64,000 nt of DNA from Peptoclostridium litorale DSM 5388 (GTDB lineage: Bacteria > Bacillota > Clostridia > Peptostreptococcales > Peptostreptococcaceae): positions 1-64,000 of the forward strand of contig NZ_FSRH01000003.1 of NCBI RefSeq assembly GCF_900141635.1, in the 5' to 3' direction. Position 1 is the stretch's first letter. Every line of letters starts with the position of its first letter. Shown here piece after piece: positions 8,298 through 17,617 of the stretch. The notes under the pieces are model-generated. The model worked only from the letters and a program-made list of their open reading frames with translations, was not told where the DNA came from and did not search any database. A program made the translations under genes and the position numbers.

Positions 8298-8753
8298 ATG
8301 AAAATTAGAGCGAGGGGGTTCGCGCTGATAGAGGTCCTGTGCGCAGTCTTCATTGTAGCTGCTTTGGCAGGAATATGCGTATTCAGATTTGATTCAAGAG
8401 AAGTGAAAATAGAAGCTTTTGCAAGAAGCCTCTGCAGCGACATAAGATACGTCAGGCTGAAAAACATGAGCTCTGACTATACAACACTTATAAAATACGA
8501 GATATTGGAAGATGGGCGCAATGCTTACATATTGATGGAAAACGGAAAGGTTGTACGGAGGGTGGCTCTCCCGAGGGACACGGACATATACCACTCTGTG
8601 CGCGTCATAAAATTTACATGCACAGGCGCTCTAAGCAGCAGAGGGGAGACAATAAGGATAAATGATATCAGAAGCGGGACGGATACAATACTTACAATAG
8701 TTCCGTTCAGCGGAAGAGTGCTCATAAAGGAAGGTATTTATGAAGAGGAGTAA
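8298..8753 (+). CDS. Minor prepilin-like protein (GspH-like)
   Basis: 151 residues with the short leader MKIRARG, cleavage context G^FALIEV and helix LCAVFIVAALAGICVFRF. The following segment (AFARSLCSDIRYVRLKNMS) resembles the GspH/FimT pattern in which a helix leads into a beta-rich domain. The short leader and small size fit a pseudopilin of the tip complex. It overlaps the next gene by 14 bases. Confidence 0.75.
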   Translation: MKIRARGFALIEVLCAVFIVAALAGICVFRFDSREVKIEAFARSLCSDIRYVRLKNMSSDYTTLIKYEILEDGRNAYILMENGKVVRRVALPRDTDIYHSVRVIKFTCTGALSSRGETIRINDIRSGTDTILTIVPFSGRVLIKEGIYEEE

Positions 8754-9240
8754 AGGGTTCATACTTATTGAAACCGTAGTGGCGGCAGCTGTTATGTCGG
8801 TGTTTTTGACTGTGATGTTCGAGATGCTTATTATGTTCAAGGGAATTTACGACAGGGGGGAGTCGGATGTTGAAATACAGGAAAACGCCCAAATACTCCA
8901 GCAGTTCGTGGAAACCAGAATGCAACTTTGCTCTCAGGTGATAAATGTCAGGGCAGAGGGAGAAAGAGCCAAGGGCTGGAGTGAATTTGAGGGGGGAGAA
9001 ATTCAGAAGATACGTTTTAAACTTGAGACTATAGAGGGCGAGATATATATAAACAGCGATACGAAAAAACTGTTTTACAGGACCGATTTTTACAGCCCGG
9101 GATATGAATTTGCAGATTATGTGAGCAGTATGAAGGCCTATAAAGTGGACGGCGGCAGGGGAATAAGAATGGTGTTTAGGCTTGAAAGGGAAAACTGCGG
9201 TATGGATGTTGATTTTACCGCATATTTCAGGAATGTTTGA
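8740..9240 (+). CDS. Minor prepilin-like protein (GspJ/PilW-like position)
   Basis: 166 residues with leader MKRSKG, cleavage context G^FILIET (Glu at +5) and helix VVAAAVMSVFLTVMFEMLIMF. The rest is a beta-rich domain in which strands alternate with basic and acidic residues. It starts inside the 3' end of the preceding prepilin gene and ends the operon; a terminator follows 50 bases downstream. No retraction ATPase (PilT) or prepilin peptidase gene is present in the cluster. Confidence 0.75.
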   Translation: MKRSKGFILIETVVAAAVMSVFLTVMFEMLIMFKGIYDRGESDVEIQENAQILQQFVETRMQLCSQVINVRAEGERAKGWSEFEGGEIQKIRFKLETIEGEIYINSDTKKLFYRTDFYSPGYEFADYVSSMKAYKVDGGRGIRMVFRLERENCGMDVDFTAYFRNV

Positions 9241-9629
9241 GCAAACAGTCAAAAATTCAACAACTTAACTACACATTTCGCGTTGCAGGCGCAAAAAACC
9301 GCATGATCTTTTGGATTGAATGCGGTTTTTTGTACAAATATGTATGGATTTGATAAATAAAACAGCAATTGACCAATTAATATCATTACAAAAAGAAGTG
9401 CTGATGAAAATTAAGCATGGAAAAGGTTAAGCACGTACCTAAAAAGGTATATATGGAAAATAAAATGATTTGTAGCGGTCATACAGTCTGTTTTTCAAAG
9501 CAGTGTCTATAAATGTTTGGAAATTCAGACGGGACCAATAAAAAAATGAACATTCGGTAGCCTTAATTCAGATAGTGAGTGTAGACTTCAGAAAGAGTAT
9601 ATGAAGTAACGAAAGGGGCTATAAATATT
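9241..9629 (+). other. Intergenic region between the pilus operon and the c-di-GMP gene
   Basis: Beyond the pilus-operon terminator at 9293-9331, no ORF with coding character and no clear promoter was found. I looked for the GEMM-type c-di-GMP riboswitch core because of the downstream gene and did not find it. Confidence 0.5.
9293..9331 (+). terminator. Terminator of the pilus operon
   Basis: AAAAAACCGCAT (9293-9304) pairs with ATGCGGTTTTTT (9320-9331), with a 15-base loop and its own T run. Confidence 0.85.
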
Positions 9630-11423
9630 ATGGAAAATTTTAAATTTGGAAATCGTATCCGGAAAAATAGATTTATTGAGAATGAGTCGTTGAGAATAGC
9701 AATCATATATATCATTTTTGGATGCATGTGGATATTGTTTTCTGACAAAACCATGGGAATTTTTATTGATGACAAAGAGACGATAATGATTCTGAGCATG
9801 TTAAAGGGCTGGGTGTACGTCATAGTGACTGGGATAATCATATATGCATTGGTGAGCAATGCATTGAGCAATAAAAACAATGCGAAAAAAAGATTAGATG
9901 AAAGCTATCGGGAACTATCAAAAACACATGAAAAACTAAAGTATGCCTATGAAAAAATTGCAGTATATAATGATGAACTGGACCGGCAATTGAATGAAAG
10001 TAGGAAAATCGAAGCTAAATTGAAAAAAAGCGAAGGCAGGCTCAAAGCTTTCTTTGATGTAATACCGGATCTAATGTTCAGAGTCAATGGTGAAGGCGTA
10101 TTTTTAGACTACATTGCTGCCGAAAGCGATAAATTATATGCTTCGCCTGAAGTGTTTATAGGCAAAAACATTAAAGATGTTTTGCCGCCTGAGGTAGCGG
10201 CTACTACAACACATCATATTGAAAAGGGAAGGAGCACGAGGGAAATTCAATCTTATGAATACAGACTTGACATAAATGGCGAGGAAACTCATTTTGAAGC
10301 CAGGATGTTTGTCAGCGGCGAAGACGAAACAACATTTTTAATACGTGATATAACGTTCAAAAAGAAAATGGAGTTAAAGCTCAAGTACAATAGTCAGCAC
10401 GATAACCTGACTGGTTTGAGCAATAGAACTTATTTCGAAGAAGAAATAGAATCGATTGACAGGTCGTGCTGTATACCTGTGGGTTTGATGATATGCGATG
10501 TGGACGGGCTTAAGTTCATCAATGATACGATGGGCCATCCTACGGGAGACAGGCTGCTTGTTGAATTGGGCAATATACTCAAAAGTACATTTGAACACAT
10601 AGGATTTATAGCTAGAATAGGAGGGGATGAATTTGCAGCAATACTTCCCCGCTGCAATGAGGATATGGTAAAAGAGTACAGGAAAGAACTTACTGAGAGA
10701 ATAACGCAGTATAACAGGGAAAATGACAATCTCATCATCAGCATGTCCACAGGCTTCGCGGTTAGAGCGGATGAAACTCGAAGCATGAACGATGTATACA
10801 GAGAAGCCGATAACAATATGTATCGTGAAAAATTGAATCACAGGCAAAGCGCTAGAAATTCTATTGTTCAAGGCCTTATGAAAACACTGGAAGCCAGGGA
10901 CTTTGCCACTGAAAACCATGCGCAGCGTCTGAAGCAATATGTTTTAGCAATGGCGAAAAAGCTTAACCTCCCAGAGGAAACGGTCAACAATTTAAAGCTT
11001 CTAGCACAGTTCCATGATATAGGGAAAGTGGGGATTCCAGATAGAATACTTTTAAAGCCGGGTCCACTGACACCGGATGAGAGAAAAGATATGCAGGCCC
11101 ACAGTGAAATCGGACACAGAATAGCACTGTCTGTTCCGGATTTAGCTCATGTGGCAGACTTGATTTTAAAACACCATGAATGGTGGAATGGCAAAGGTTA
11201 CCCATTGGGGTTGAAACAAGAAGAAATACCCCTGGAGTGTCGCATTTTAGCCATCGCTGATGCATATGACGCAATGATAAGCAATCGTCCTTACAGGAAA
11301 GGGATGGATATGGAAAAAGCAACAGAAGAACTCGTGAAAAATGCAGGCACTCAGTTTGACCCCGGCCTTGTGGAAGTATTCATAGAAATGCTAAAAACCC
11401 CGATTGACATGGATGAAAACTAA
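9630..11423 (+). CDS. Membrane PAS-GGDEF-HD-GYP protein (c-di-GMP synthesis/degradation)
   Basis: 597 residues. Two membrane helices at about 22-37 and 60-77 are followed by a coiled-coil linker (about 85-135), a PAS domain (about 136-245), a GGDEF domain with intact GGDEF at 331-335, and an HD-GYP phosphodiesterase domain (about 412-590) with HD at 462-463, HHE at 515-517 and GYP at 523-525. Both catalytic centres look intact, so the protein could make and hydrolyse c-di-GMP, or use one domain as a sensor. No RxxD inhibitory I-site is visible upstream of GGDEF. RBS AAAGGGG precedes ATG 9630. It lies just downstream of the pilus operon, and c-di-GMP often controls pili, but no link is shown. 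Confidence 0.9.
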   Translation: MENFKFGNRIRKNRFIENESLRIAIIYIIFGCMWILFSDKTMGIFIDDKETIMILSMLKGWVYVIVTGIIIYALVSNALSNKNNAKKRLDESYRELSKTHEKLKYAYEKIAVYNDELDRQLNESRKIEAKLKKSEGRLKAFFDVIPDLMFRVNGEGVFLDYIAAESDKLYASPEVFIGKNIKDVLPPEVAATTTHHIEKGRSTREIQSYEYRLDINGEETHFEARMFVSGEDETTFLIRDITFKKKMELKLKYNSQHDNLTGLSNRTYFEEEIESIDRSCCIPVGLMICDVDGLKFINDTMGHPTGDRLLVELGNILKSTFEHIGFIARIGGDEFAAILPRCNEDMVKEYRKELTERITQYNRENDNLIISMSTGFAVRADETRSMNDVYREADNNMYREKLNHRQSARNSIVQGLMKTLEARDFATENHAQRLKQYVLAMAKKLNLPEETVNNLKLLAQFHDIGKVGIPDRILLKPGPLTPDERKDMQAHSEIGHRIALSVPDLAHVADLILKHHEWWNGKGYPLGLKQEEIPLECRILAIADAYDAMISNRPYRKGMDMEKATEELVKNAGTQFDPGLVEVFIEMLKTPIDMDEN

Positions 11424-11629
11424 TATGAGTGAATTTATGACCATTACCAAAAGCATCTATAAAAATAGGAGTTTTTTAATTTACATGTAGAAGTAGAGAA
11501 CGAATTGTAAATATGGAATCACCTTTTTCCATTGGACAATCACCCGTGATTGTGTGATAATTTTGAATATATAAATTCGGGATTTGAAAACTGACATTGT
11601 TCAACAGATCCTAAAGGGGTGGCGATAAT

Positions 11630-12151
11630 TTGGAAAACAAAAAGAACATATCCATAATAGGTTTCATGGCAAGCGGCAAGAGCACAATAGGAAAGGAGCT
11701 TGCAGACAGGCTCTCATACGGGTTTGTGGATACTGACGAGCTTATAGAGGAAAAAGAGGGCAGGTCGATAAAATCCATGTTTGAAACCGAAGGTGAAGGC
11801 TATTTCAGGGACGCTGAAAGCACTGCGGTTGAAGAAGTATGTGCCATGGAAGGCCTGGTGGTGTCCACCGGAGGAGGTGCTGTCTTAAGGTCTCAAAACG
11901 TGCAAATGCTTAGGAAAAACAGCACTGTTGTATGGCTTAGGGCAAACAGGGAGACAATACTTGAAAACTTAAGGCGCTCTGAAGATGTAAGGCCCCTTAT
12001 GAAAAAAGGTGAGCAGGAGATCAAAGTCGACAATATGCTTTTTGAAAGAGCGCCTAAATACAAAAACGCCGCCCATGTGATTGTAGACGTCGACGGCAAG
12101 AATGTGGAAGACATAGTGTTTGAAATACTATTCAATTTGGGTAAAATATGA
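11630..12151 (+). CDS. aroK: Shikimate kinase
   Basis: 173 residues, usual size. It phosphorylates shikimate at O3 in aromatic amino-acid biosynthesis. The P-loop reads GFMASGKSTIG; the conserved DTDELIE (shikimate/Mg), FRDAES and STGGGAV motifs are present, and the lid arginine lies in DVRPLMKK. TTG 11630 follows AAAGGGGTGG. It is separated from other aro genes and sits 53 bases upstream of efp. Confidence 0.92.
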   Translation: MENKKNISIIGFMASGKSTIGKELADRLSYGFVDTDELIEEKEGRSIKSMFETEGEGYFRDAESTAVEEVCAMEGLVVSTGGGAVLRSQNVQMLRKNSTVVWLRANRETILENLRRSEDVRPLMKKGEQEIKVDNMLFERAPKYKNAAHVIVDVDGKNVEDIVFEILFNLGKI

Positions 12152-12204
12152 TATCATAACAATGTGAATTTTTAGTAGAGCATTATATAAAATGGAGGTA
12201 TACT

Positions 12205-12762
12205 ATGATATCAGCAGGAGATTTTAGAAAAGGAGTAACATTTGTAAAAGACGGTCAGCCATGTCTAATTGTTGACTTTCAGCACGTTAAACCAGGAAAA
12301 GGGGCTGCGTTTGTAAGAACTAAGTATAGAGACCTTAAAACTGGAGCTACAAGAGAGGAAGCTTTCAACCCGAGTGACAAGTTCCCTAAGGCTAACATAG
12401 AAACAAAAGAAATGGAGTACCTTTACAGCGACGGAGAGCTTTACTACTTCATGGACAGTGAAACTTATGAGCAGATACCACTTCAGTACGAGCAAGTTGA
12501 AGAGGCTGTTAGATACATAAAGGAAAACGACGTAGTGGTAATAAGATTCTACGAGGGAGCTGCATTCCAGGTTGAAGCACCTAACTTCGTAGAGCTGGAA
12601 GTGACTGAAACTGAGCCGGGAGTAAAAGGAAACACTGCATCAAACGTTACAAAGGCTGCAACTGTTGAAACAGGAGCTACAGTTCAGGTTCCTATGTTCA
12701 TAAACGTTGGAGACAAGATAAAAATAGACACTAGATCAGGAGAATACCTGTCTAGAGCATAG
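12205..12762 (+). CDS. efp: Translation elongation factor P
   Basis: 185 residues, full length, with the three beta-barrel domains of EF-P. It relieves ribosome stalling at proline runs. The loop tip that inserts next to the P-site tRNA is KPGKGAAF with Lys32, the residue modified in other bacteria; no EpmA/EpmB-type modification gene is in the window. The C-terminal signature ([17 protein letters not shown]) is complete. ATG 12205 has GGAGG at 12193-12197. A terminator follows directly. Confidence 0.97.
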   Translation: MISAGDFRKGVTFVKDGQPCLIVDFQHVKPGKGAAFVRTKYRDLKTGATREEAFNPSDKFPKANIETKEMEYLYSDGELYYFMDSETYEQIPLQYEQVEEAVRYIKENDVVVIRFYEGAAFQVEAPNFVELEVTETEPGVKGNTASNVTKAATVETGATVQVPMFINVGDKIKIDTRSGEYLSRA

Positions 12763-12770
12763 TATTTCAG

Positions 12771-12801
12771 ACGGATGCCTTAAGCGGCATCTGTTTTTTT
12801 A
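12771..12801 (+). terminator. Terminator after efp
   Basis: ACGGATGCC (12771-12779) pairs with GGCATCTGT (12786-12794), including a G-U pair, followed by a run of T. Confidence 0.85.
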
Positions 12802-12952
12802 TGTTTTTTTTCAAAGTATATGAATATTCCCGTAGCTGTCGTCTCTTATATGATTTAATTTTCAAATTGAGCATAATAAGTGCAATAATTTGTTAGAATC
12901 CGTCTTAAATAGGTATAAAAAAGATATACTCTTTAAAAATGGGGGGATATTT

Positions 12953-13480
12953 ATGGGACACAATAAAATAAACAAATTGGATGAGCTTATAGAAAAAGGC
13001 GTGAATTTTACTGAAAATGACAGGCATACACTCAAGTATATAGAATGGCACAACAATTGCTTTAATGCTGTACGGGACATATATGAAAAAAACTCTGATG
13101 AATACAGGCATTTGAGGGAAAGTTCCACAATAGAAGGCATACTTCTCAACTTAAAGATCATATCAACCAAGGAAAAGGCGAGATTTATAAAAGAGGGGAA
13201 TAACTACTGGGAGAATGACTATGTTGAAGAGGATGCCATGGACACTGATATAGGGATAAGGATACTTTCAAAGATAGACCTTTTAAGTGAAAATACAGAG
13301 ACTAAAAGAGCGATAAGAGAGCTTTTTAGAAGTGTGAACAAGGAGCTTAACAGTCAGGATGTGGACTGGGCAAAGGTTAGGGAACTTTTGAAGACAAGCT
13401 TTGACTATGGAATGGACGTGGCGCCTGATATAGTGAGGTTTGCGGAAGCTTACTATGCATCCAAAGCAAAGACAGGCTAA
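12953..13480 (+). CDS. Conserved-looking hypothetical cytoplasmic protein
   Basis: 175 residues if started at ATG 12953, which has a strong GGGGGGA site six bases upstream; an upstream in-frame start at 12890 has none. It is mostly helical and charged with no membrane segment or signal peptide. Visible features are a Trp/His-containing helix (TLKYIEWHNNCFNAVRDIY) and an acidic middle. I do not recognise a family. The next gene lies 41 bases downstream, so the two may be co-transcribed. Confidence 0.7.
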   Translation: MGHNKINKLDELIEKGVNFTENDRHTLKYIEWHNNCFNAVRDIYEKNSDEYRHLRESSTIEGILLNLKIISTKEKARFIKEGNNYWENDYVEEDAMDTDIGIRILSKIDLLSENTETKRAIRELFRSVNKELNSQDVDWAKVRELLKTSFDYGMDVAPDIVRFAEAYYASKAKTG

Positions 13481-13521
13481 CTGATTGGGTATGCTAATTA
13501 AGAAGAAGGGGAGGGCGGAAA

Positions 13522-13917
13522 ATGAGTATAAACTATATATATGAAAAGCTGGCTTATATAAAGGGGCTTTCAGACGGATTGGACATAAAAGAGGATACGA
13601 AAGAGGCCAAGCTTCTTTTAAGCATAGTTGACATGCTTGAGGATTTTGTTGATATTTTTGCAGATATACAGGAAAACCAGGAGGAGCTAGAAGAGTATAT
13701 AGAGTCGATAGACGAAGATATTGCAGACATAGAGGACGAAATGTTAAGGTTTGAAGATGAAGATGATTTCAATACAGTCGAAATAGTATGTCCCAACTGC
13801 GGCGAGACAATATATGTTGATGAAGGCCTGATGTGTGACAAGGACATTGAGATAGTATGCCCAAACTGCAAGAATGTCATTATGAACGACGAAGAGCTTG
13901 AGGGTATAGAAGAGTAG
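13522..13917 (+). CDS. Small acidic zinc-ribbon protein (CD1247-type)
   Basis: 131 residues. The N-terminal half is a helical hairpin (YIYEKLAYIKGLSDGLDI then a coiled coil of Glu/Asp/Ile), and the C-terminal half is a zinc ribbon with CPNCGE and CPNCKN knuckles about 27 residues apart. From memory it matches clostridial proteins annotated as CD1247 N-terminal domain-containing, whose function is unknown. RBS GGGGAGGG precedes ATG 13522. A bidirectional terminator follows. Confidence 0.78.
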   Translation: MSINYIYEKLAYIKGLSDGLDIKEDTKEAKLLLSIVDMLEDFVDIFADIQENQEELEEYIESIDEDIADIEDEMLRFEDEDDFNTVEIVCPNCGETIYVDEGLMCDKDIEIVCPNCKNVIMNDEELEGIEE

Positions 13918-13918
13918 A

Positions 13919-13953
13919 AAATAAAAGCGGCCATAGGCCGCTTTTATTTTGGG
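13919..13953. terminator. Bidirectional terminator between convergent genes
   Basis: AATAAAAGCGGCC (13919-13931) pairs with GGCCGCTTTTATT (13936-13948), with T runs on both strands. It serves the zinc-ribbon gene on the plus strand and telA on the minus strand. Confidence 0.88.
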
Positions 13954-13995
13954 GACATTTATATTGTAGTTGTCGTAGTGTTGAGGCACTTTGTT

Positions 13996-15102
13996 TTAAA
14001 CCTGGGACTGGGCTCTTCTTTTGAAGTCGTCTTGTATTTCCTGAAGCTTCTTGCTGCCTTCTTCTCTTTTTCTTTTGTTGTCCTCTTGTATTTGTTTTGT
14101 CTCTTCTATGCCTTTTATTATTGTCTGCCAAGACTTTTCAAGGGTTTCAACATTTATAGAGCTTCCGCCTGAAAGCTGTGCCAAAAGCTTTGACTGAAGG
14201 GCTGTGTTTTCCGCATTTTTAAGAAGCAGCTCGTTAGTCTTTTCGTCAAGTGCCGCCATGGCTTTTGCCTGTATGGCCTGCCTTTTAAGGGTGATAGCCT
14301 GTATTAGCGACTGCTTGAATATTGGTATTGTGACTATGAAAGCCGAGTTTATCTTTCTTACAAGGTTGTAGTTGCCTTTTTGTATCATTTTGATCTGAGG
14401 CATTGTCTGCAGCGACACGTTTTTTGCAAGTTCAAGGTCGAATATCCTCTGCTGCATCATTTCATCTATCTGAAGTGCGTTTGAAAGATTGACGTGGTCT
14501 ATCTGGCTTGCCGAGGGTGATTCGGCTTTTGCTTTCAGGTCAGGGATTAGATTCCCCTGAATGTCCTCTAGAACCTTTTTTCCGGCCAGGATGTATTTTT
14601 CGAGTATTTCGTAATAGTCCATATTGCGTCCGAACATGTCATCCAGCATTGAATTTGAATTTTTAACCTCTGACTCGTATTCCTTAAGCTGAACATAGAC
14701 CTTGTCCATTTCGTTTCCCATGGTATTGTATTTTTGGAAAAGGGAGTCTATTGAGTCCTTCGTTTTTTTGAATAGCCTGCTCAAAAGGCCAGCTTTTTTT
14801 TCTTCGGCGCTGAAATCCGAAGAGTCGAATCTGTCCATTATTTTGTTGAGCTGAATGAGAAGCTGGCCTGAATCCTCAACTGAGGTGGTTTGAATGGTAG
14901 CCAGTATTTTGTCCGCAAATTTTGATATCTCATGAGCCGTCTCGTGCCCAAATGCTGATATGCTTTCGGGCTTAGCTATGTCGATTTGGTTTGCAAGAAC
15001 CATAACTTCATTAGAGTGCTGCAGTTTGTCTTCAACCTCCTGAGTTTTTTTCTGGATGTCAATTTCATATTTTTCTTCAGCCATATTGTTTACACTTTCC
15101 AT
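13996..15102 (-). CDS. telA: TelA-family toxic-anion-resistance protein
   Basis: 368 residues, almost wholly alpha-helical and cytoplasmic, matching the TelA/YceH (PF05816) family. Recognisable stretches include the central SLQTMPQIKMIQKGNYNLVRKINSAF and a C-terminal coiled coil. TelA proteins occur with tellurite/stress (Ter) genes and with YceG in Bacillota; their biochemical role is not established. It is the second gene of a two-gene minus-strand operon, 25 bases after the YceG-like gene. AAAGGAG lies seven bases before the start. Confidence 0.88.
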   Translation of the reverse strand: MESVNNMAEEKYEIDIQKKTQEVEDKLQHSNEVMVLANQIDIAKPESISAFGHETAHEISKFADKILATIQTTSVEDSGQLLIQLNKIMDRFDSSDFSAEEKKAGLLSRLFKKTKDSIDSLFQKYNTMGNEMDKVYVQLKEYESEVKNSNSMLDDMFGRNMDYYEILEKYILAGKKVLEDIQGNLIPDLKAKAESPSASQIDHVNLSNALQIDEMMQQRIFDLELAKNVSLQTMPQIKMIQKGNYNLVRKINSAFIVTIPIFKQSLIQAITLKRQAIQAKAMAALDEKTNELLLKNAENTALQSKLLAQLSGGSSINVETLEKSWQTIIKGIEETKQIQEDNKRKREEGSKKLQEIQDDFKRRAQSQV

Positions 15103-15127
15103 TTGAATGCTCCTTTCGCATGTTCAA

Positions 15128-17617
15128 TTATCTGCCGCTGTTTCCGAATATGCTCGACCAGAGCGACTTTCCCTTTTTCCTTGCCAAATTTGAGTATGAA
15201 TAAACATTTTGAATGTCCAGGTCAAATTTGACATGCTCAAGCTTGTGTACATCGAAATATTTGGAGTTAATATATTTTTCCATGTTATTATACCCGGTTG
15301 GAGTTATTATAAGTATGTCAAATCCAAATAAATATAAAAAGGATATTATTATGCAGTCCTCCAAACTGAATATGTTTTCGCTGCTGTCATATGCAATGAA
15401 TTTCGGAATATCGAAAGGGTAGTCGAATTTTTGTATCATATTCAAAAGAGCCTTGTCGATATTGAGTATCACCGAAAGTATTTTAAGTTTCATGTCTTCG
15501 TGATGATCCATTGTAAGTATGTCAGAGTCCATGAGATACTGGATTTTTGATATTATGGCATACTGGAGTGATGTCTTTAGGTGAGAAAACTTGTAAAGAC
15601 TGCTTGAAACCAGCGCCTTTTTTTCTATTTTTCCGCTTGATCCCAAAAAGAATCTGTAGGGGTATGTGTTGTCCCTTTTTACAGTCCCGCTTTTCGAGTA
15701 GCCTGAAGGCGTCCCTGTTGAAAAGCCTGAGTTTGAAAACGGAACATCACTTGTGAAAAATACGTTCTCTGCCGATTTGAACATTTCTATTTCCTGGGCG
15801 TATTCGCCAATGTCATCATGGACTCCGCTTATCTTTGAAAATATATTGGGTATGAACACTGTGGTAGAATCGGCCTTGAAGCTAGATCTGAGTCGAGCCT
15901 GCTCGTTCCAGAGTATTTTGAGTTCATCGTATGTCGTTTTAAGAGTCACCGGGCTTGCATTGTGGTTTTCAAACTGCCAAGGCCTGTAAAATCCGTCCTC
16001 ATCCGAATATATTATATTCGATATCTCCCTAGATGACTTGTATGCAACCGTTTCGTGCCTTGAAATCCTTTCCGTTTTTGGGAAGGGCTCTATGGCCTCC
16101 TTTTTCGGCAGGGTCACTGTCTTTGAATACGCCTGGTTTTTGTCTATTGCTGAAAACTCTCCGTCAGAAGAGGTGTTTATATAAAGAACATCGCAGCCGG
16201 ATTTCGACATAAGAATGAGAAAGTATATCTCATGAAGCTTAATGTCCCCGTAGTAGAGAATTTTGGGGTTGTATGCATTTTCGTCTGTACTTGCAAAGTC
16301 GAACCCTGAAAAAAGGGCATCCATATATTTCTTGGCCCATATAAGCATTTTAAGGCAGAAATTTTTAAGCTTTGTAAAATTTATGTCGGGTGTATTTTTG
16401 ATGTAAAGATCCAGCACGAGCTTTAGGTTTTTTTCAAAAGAGCTGTTTATCGTATAATTTTGGCTTATATTTGTAATCCCCTGCTTTTTGAGAAAGTTGA
16501 TCCAAAGAATTGAATTCCTAAAGTCAAAGTCCTCGAAAAGATTCTTAAGCCCCAGGCCTATGACTGCTGAACTCTTGTCCGATGGAATAGGTATTTGATC
16601 TTCGAACTTGAGGTATAGCCCTTTTAGGCTTGAGAGCTTTTTATGCAGAGTGTATATGCTGTTGTAGTATTTGTCGCTGTTTTCGGATATCCCTATTACC
16701 CTGTAAAAAAATACTGGCACAATGGGGGATTCCCCTGCTATAAAGCCGCTTCTTTTTTGGAGAGGGTATGAAATGTCTAAAAATATGTCCGTAGAGCTCT
16801 TTAGCGAGGCGTTTATTATGTTTTGAGATTCTGTGTAATTGAAATACTCCTTTGGTATGGATGGTATTATACCGCTATAGTCCACCTCTACTGAGGTTTT
16901 GGCATTTAGGCTCAGTTTCGAGTAGGTCTCGTATTTGTCCACCATGCTAAATTCGCAATCTCCCATTGAGTTTACAAAAAGCACGTCGCACCCTAACATT
17001 GAAAGGAATATCAAAAAATATATCTCGTGGTTTTTTATATCTCCCATGTATATTATCTTGGGGAGCGTGATTTTATCCGAATCACCGGCACTTTTTAAGA
17101 TTTCGTCCAATTTTGGAAGGGTAGTGTTTATCCACGATAGAAGCTTTGCGCATAGATTTTTTAATATTGTCATGTTTGTATTTTTGTTGTTGGCCATGAA
17201 AAGCGAAATAACCTTCCTAAATGACGCTATTGCAGAAATATTTAAAATGTCGTTCGAAGTACTGTAGAATGAACCGTTTTTTTCAAGGCTTTCGCATACG
17301 CATTTTATGTCCCTAAGGCCGCTGCAATTCGAGAATGAATCCTTGACGCTTGAAACAGAAGAAGTATCCAGGGAACTGGACAGCTCGCCTATATAGTGCA
17401 GAAACGGGATGTTTTTTTCCAGCAGGGATATGAATACAGACCGTATCTGATCAATATAAGTATCTTTAGAAGAATCCATGCCTATATACCTGTAGAAAAA
17501 GATATCTACGTCATGTCTTTGAGACGACATGTCAATTTTGCGAGGCTCTGCAAAATCCCTCAGTATGTCATTTGAAATTTTAAGTCTTGTAGTGAAAATA
17601 TCTCCGTATTTATTCAT
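15128..17617 (-). CDS. yceG: YceG-like protein with three tandem modules
   Basis: 829 residues from ATG 17617, with GGAAGGTG upstream; an upstream in-frame start would add 24 unsupported residues. The core phrase of the YceG family (PF14266, 'biosynthetic module' component) appears three times: PKIIYMGDIKNHEIYF at about 186-201, PKILYYGDIKLHEIYF at about 451-466, and a degenerate copy beginning PKFIAYDSS at about 738. The first two are followed by CDVLFVN/CDVLYIN and GEFS-like strings. Each module also has an upstream FFYR(Y/V)IG-type or related strand. B. subtilis YceG is about 537 residues, so this form is expanded. Function unknown; it sits with TelA as in B. subtilis yceGH but without any TerD gene nearby. 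Confidence 0.82.
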   Translation of the reverse strand: MNKYGDIFTTRLKISNDILRDFAEPRKIDMSSQRHDVDIFFYRYIGMDSSKDTYIDQIRSVFISLLEKNIPFLHYIGELSSSLDTSSVSSVKDSFSNCSGLRDIKCVCESLEKNGSFYSTSNDILNISAIASFRKVISLFMANNKNTNMTILKNLCAKLLSWINTTLPKLDEILKSAGDSDKITLPKIIYMGDIKNHEIYFLIFLSMLGCDVLFVNSMGDCEFSMVDKYETYSKLSLNAKTSVEVDYSGIIPSIPKEYFNYTESQNIINASLKSSTDIFLDISYPLQKRSGFIAGESPIVPVFFYRVIGISENSDKYYNSIYTLHKKLSSLKGLYLKFEDQIPIPSDKSSAVIGLGLKNLFEDFDFRNSILWINFLKKQGITNISQNYTINSSFEKNLKLVLDLYIKNTPDINFTKLKNFCLKMLIWAKKYMDALFSGFDFASTDENAYNPKILYYGDIKLHEIYFLILMSKSGCDVLYINTSSDGEFSAIDKNQAYSKTVTLPKKEAIEPFPKTERISRHETVAYKSSREISNIIYSDEDGFYRPWQFENHNASPVTLKTTYDELKILWNEQARLRSSFKADSTTVFIPNIFSKISGVHDDIGEYAQEIEMFKSAENVFFTSDVPFSNSGFSTGTPSGYSKSGTVKRDNTYPYRFFLGSSGKIEKKALVSSSLYKFSHLKTSLQYAIISKIQYLMDSDILTMDHHEDMKLKILSVILNIDKALLNMIQKFDYPFDIPKFIAYDSSENIFSLEDCIIISFLYLFGFDILIITPTGYNNMEKYINSKYFDVHKLEHVKFDLDIQNVYSYSNLARKKGKSLWSSIFGNSGR

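Noticed and set aside
9332-9629. Possible c-di-GMP riboswitch before the GGDEF-HD-GYP gene
   Set aside because: Short AAGG and ACGTACC strings are present but the conserved GEMM core and its tetraloop receptor are not.
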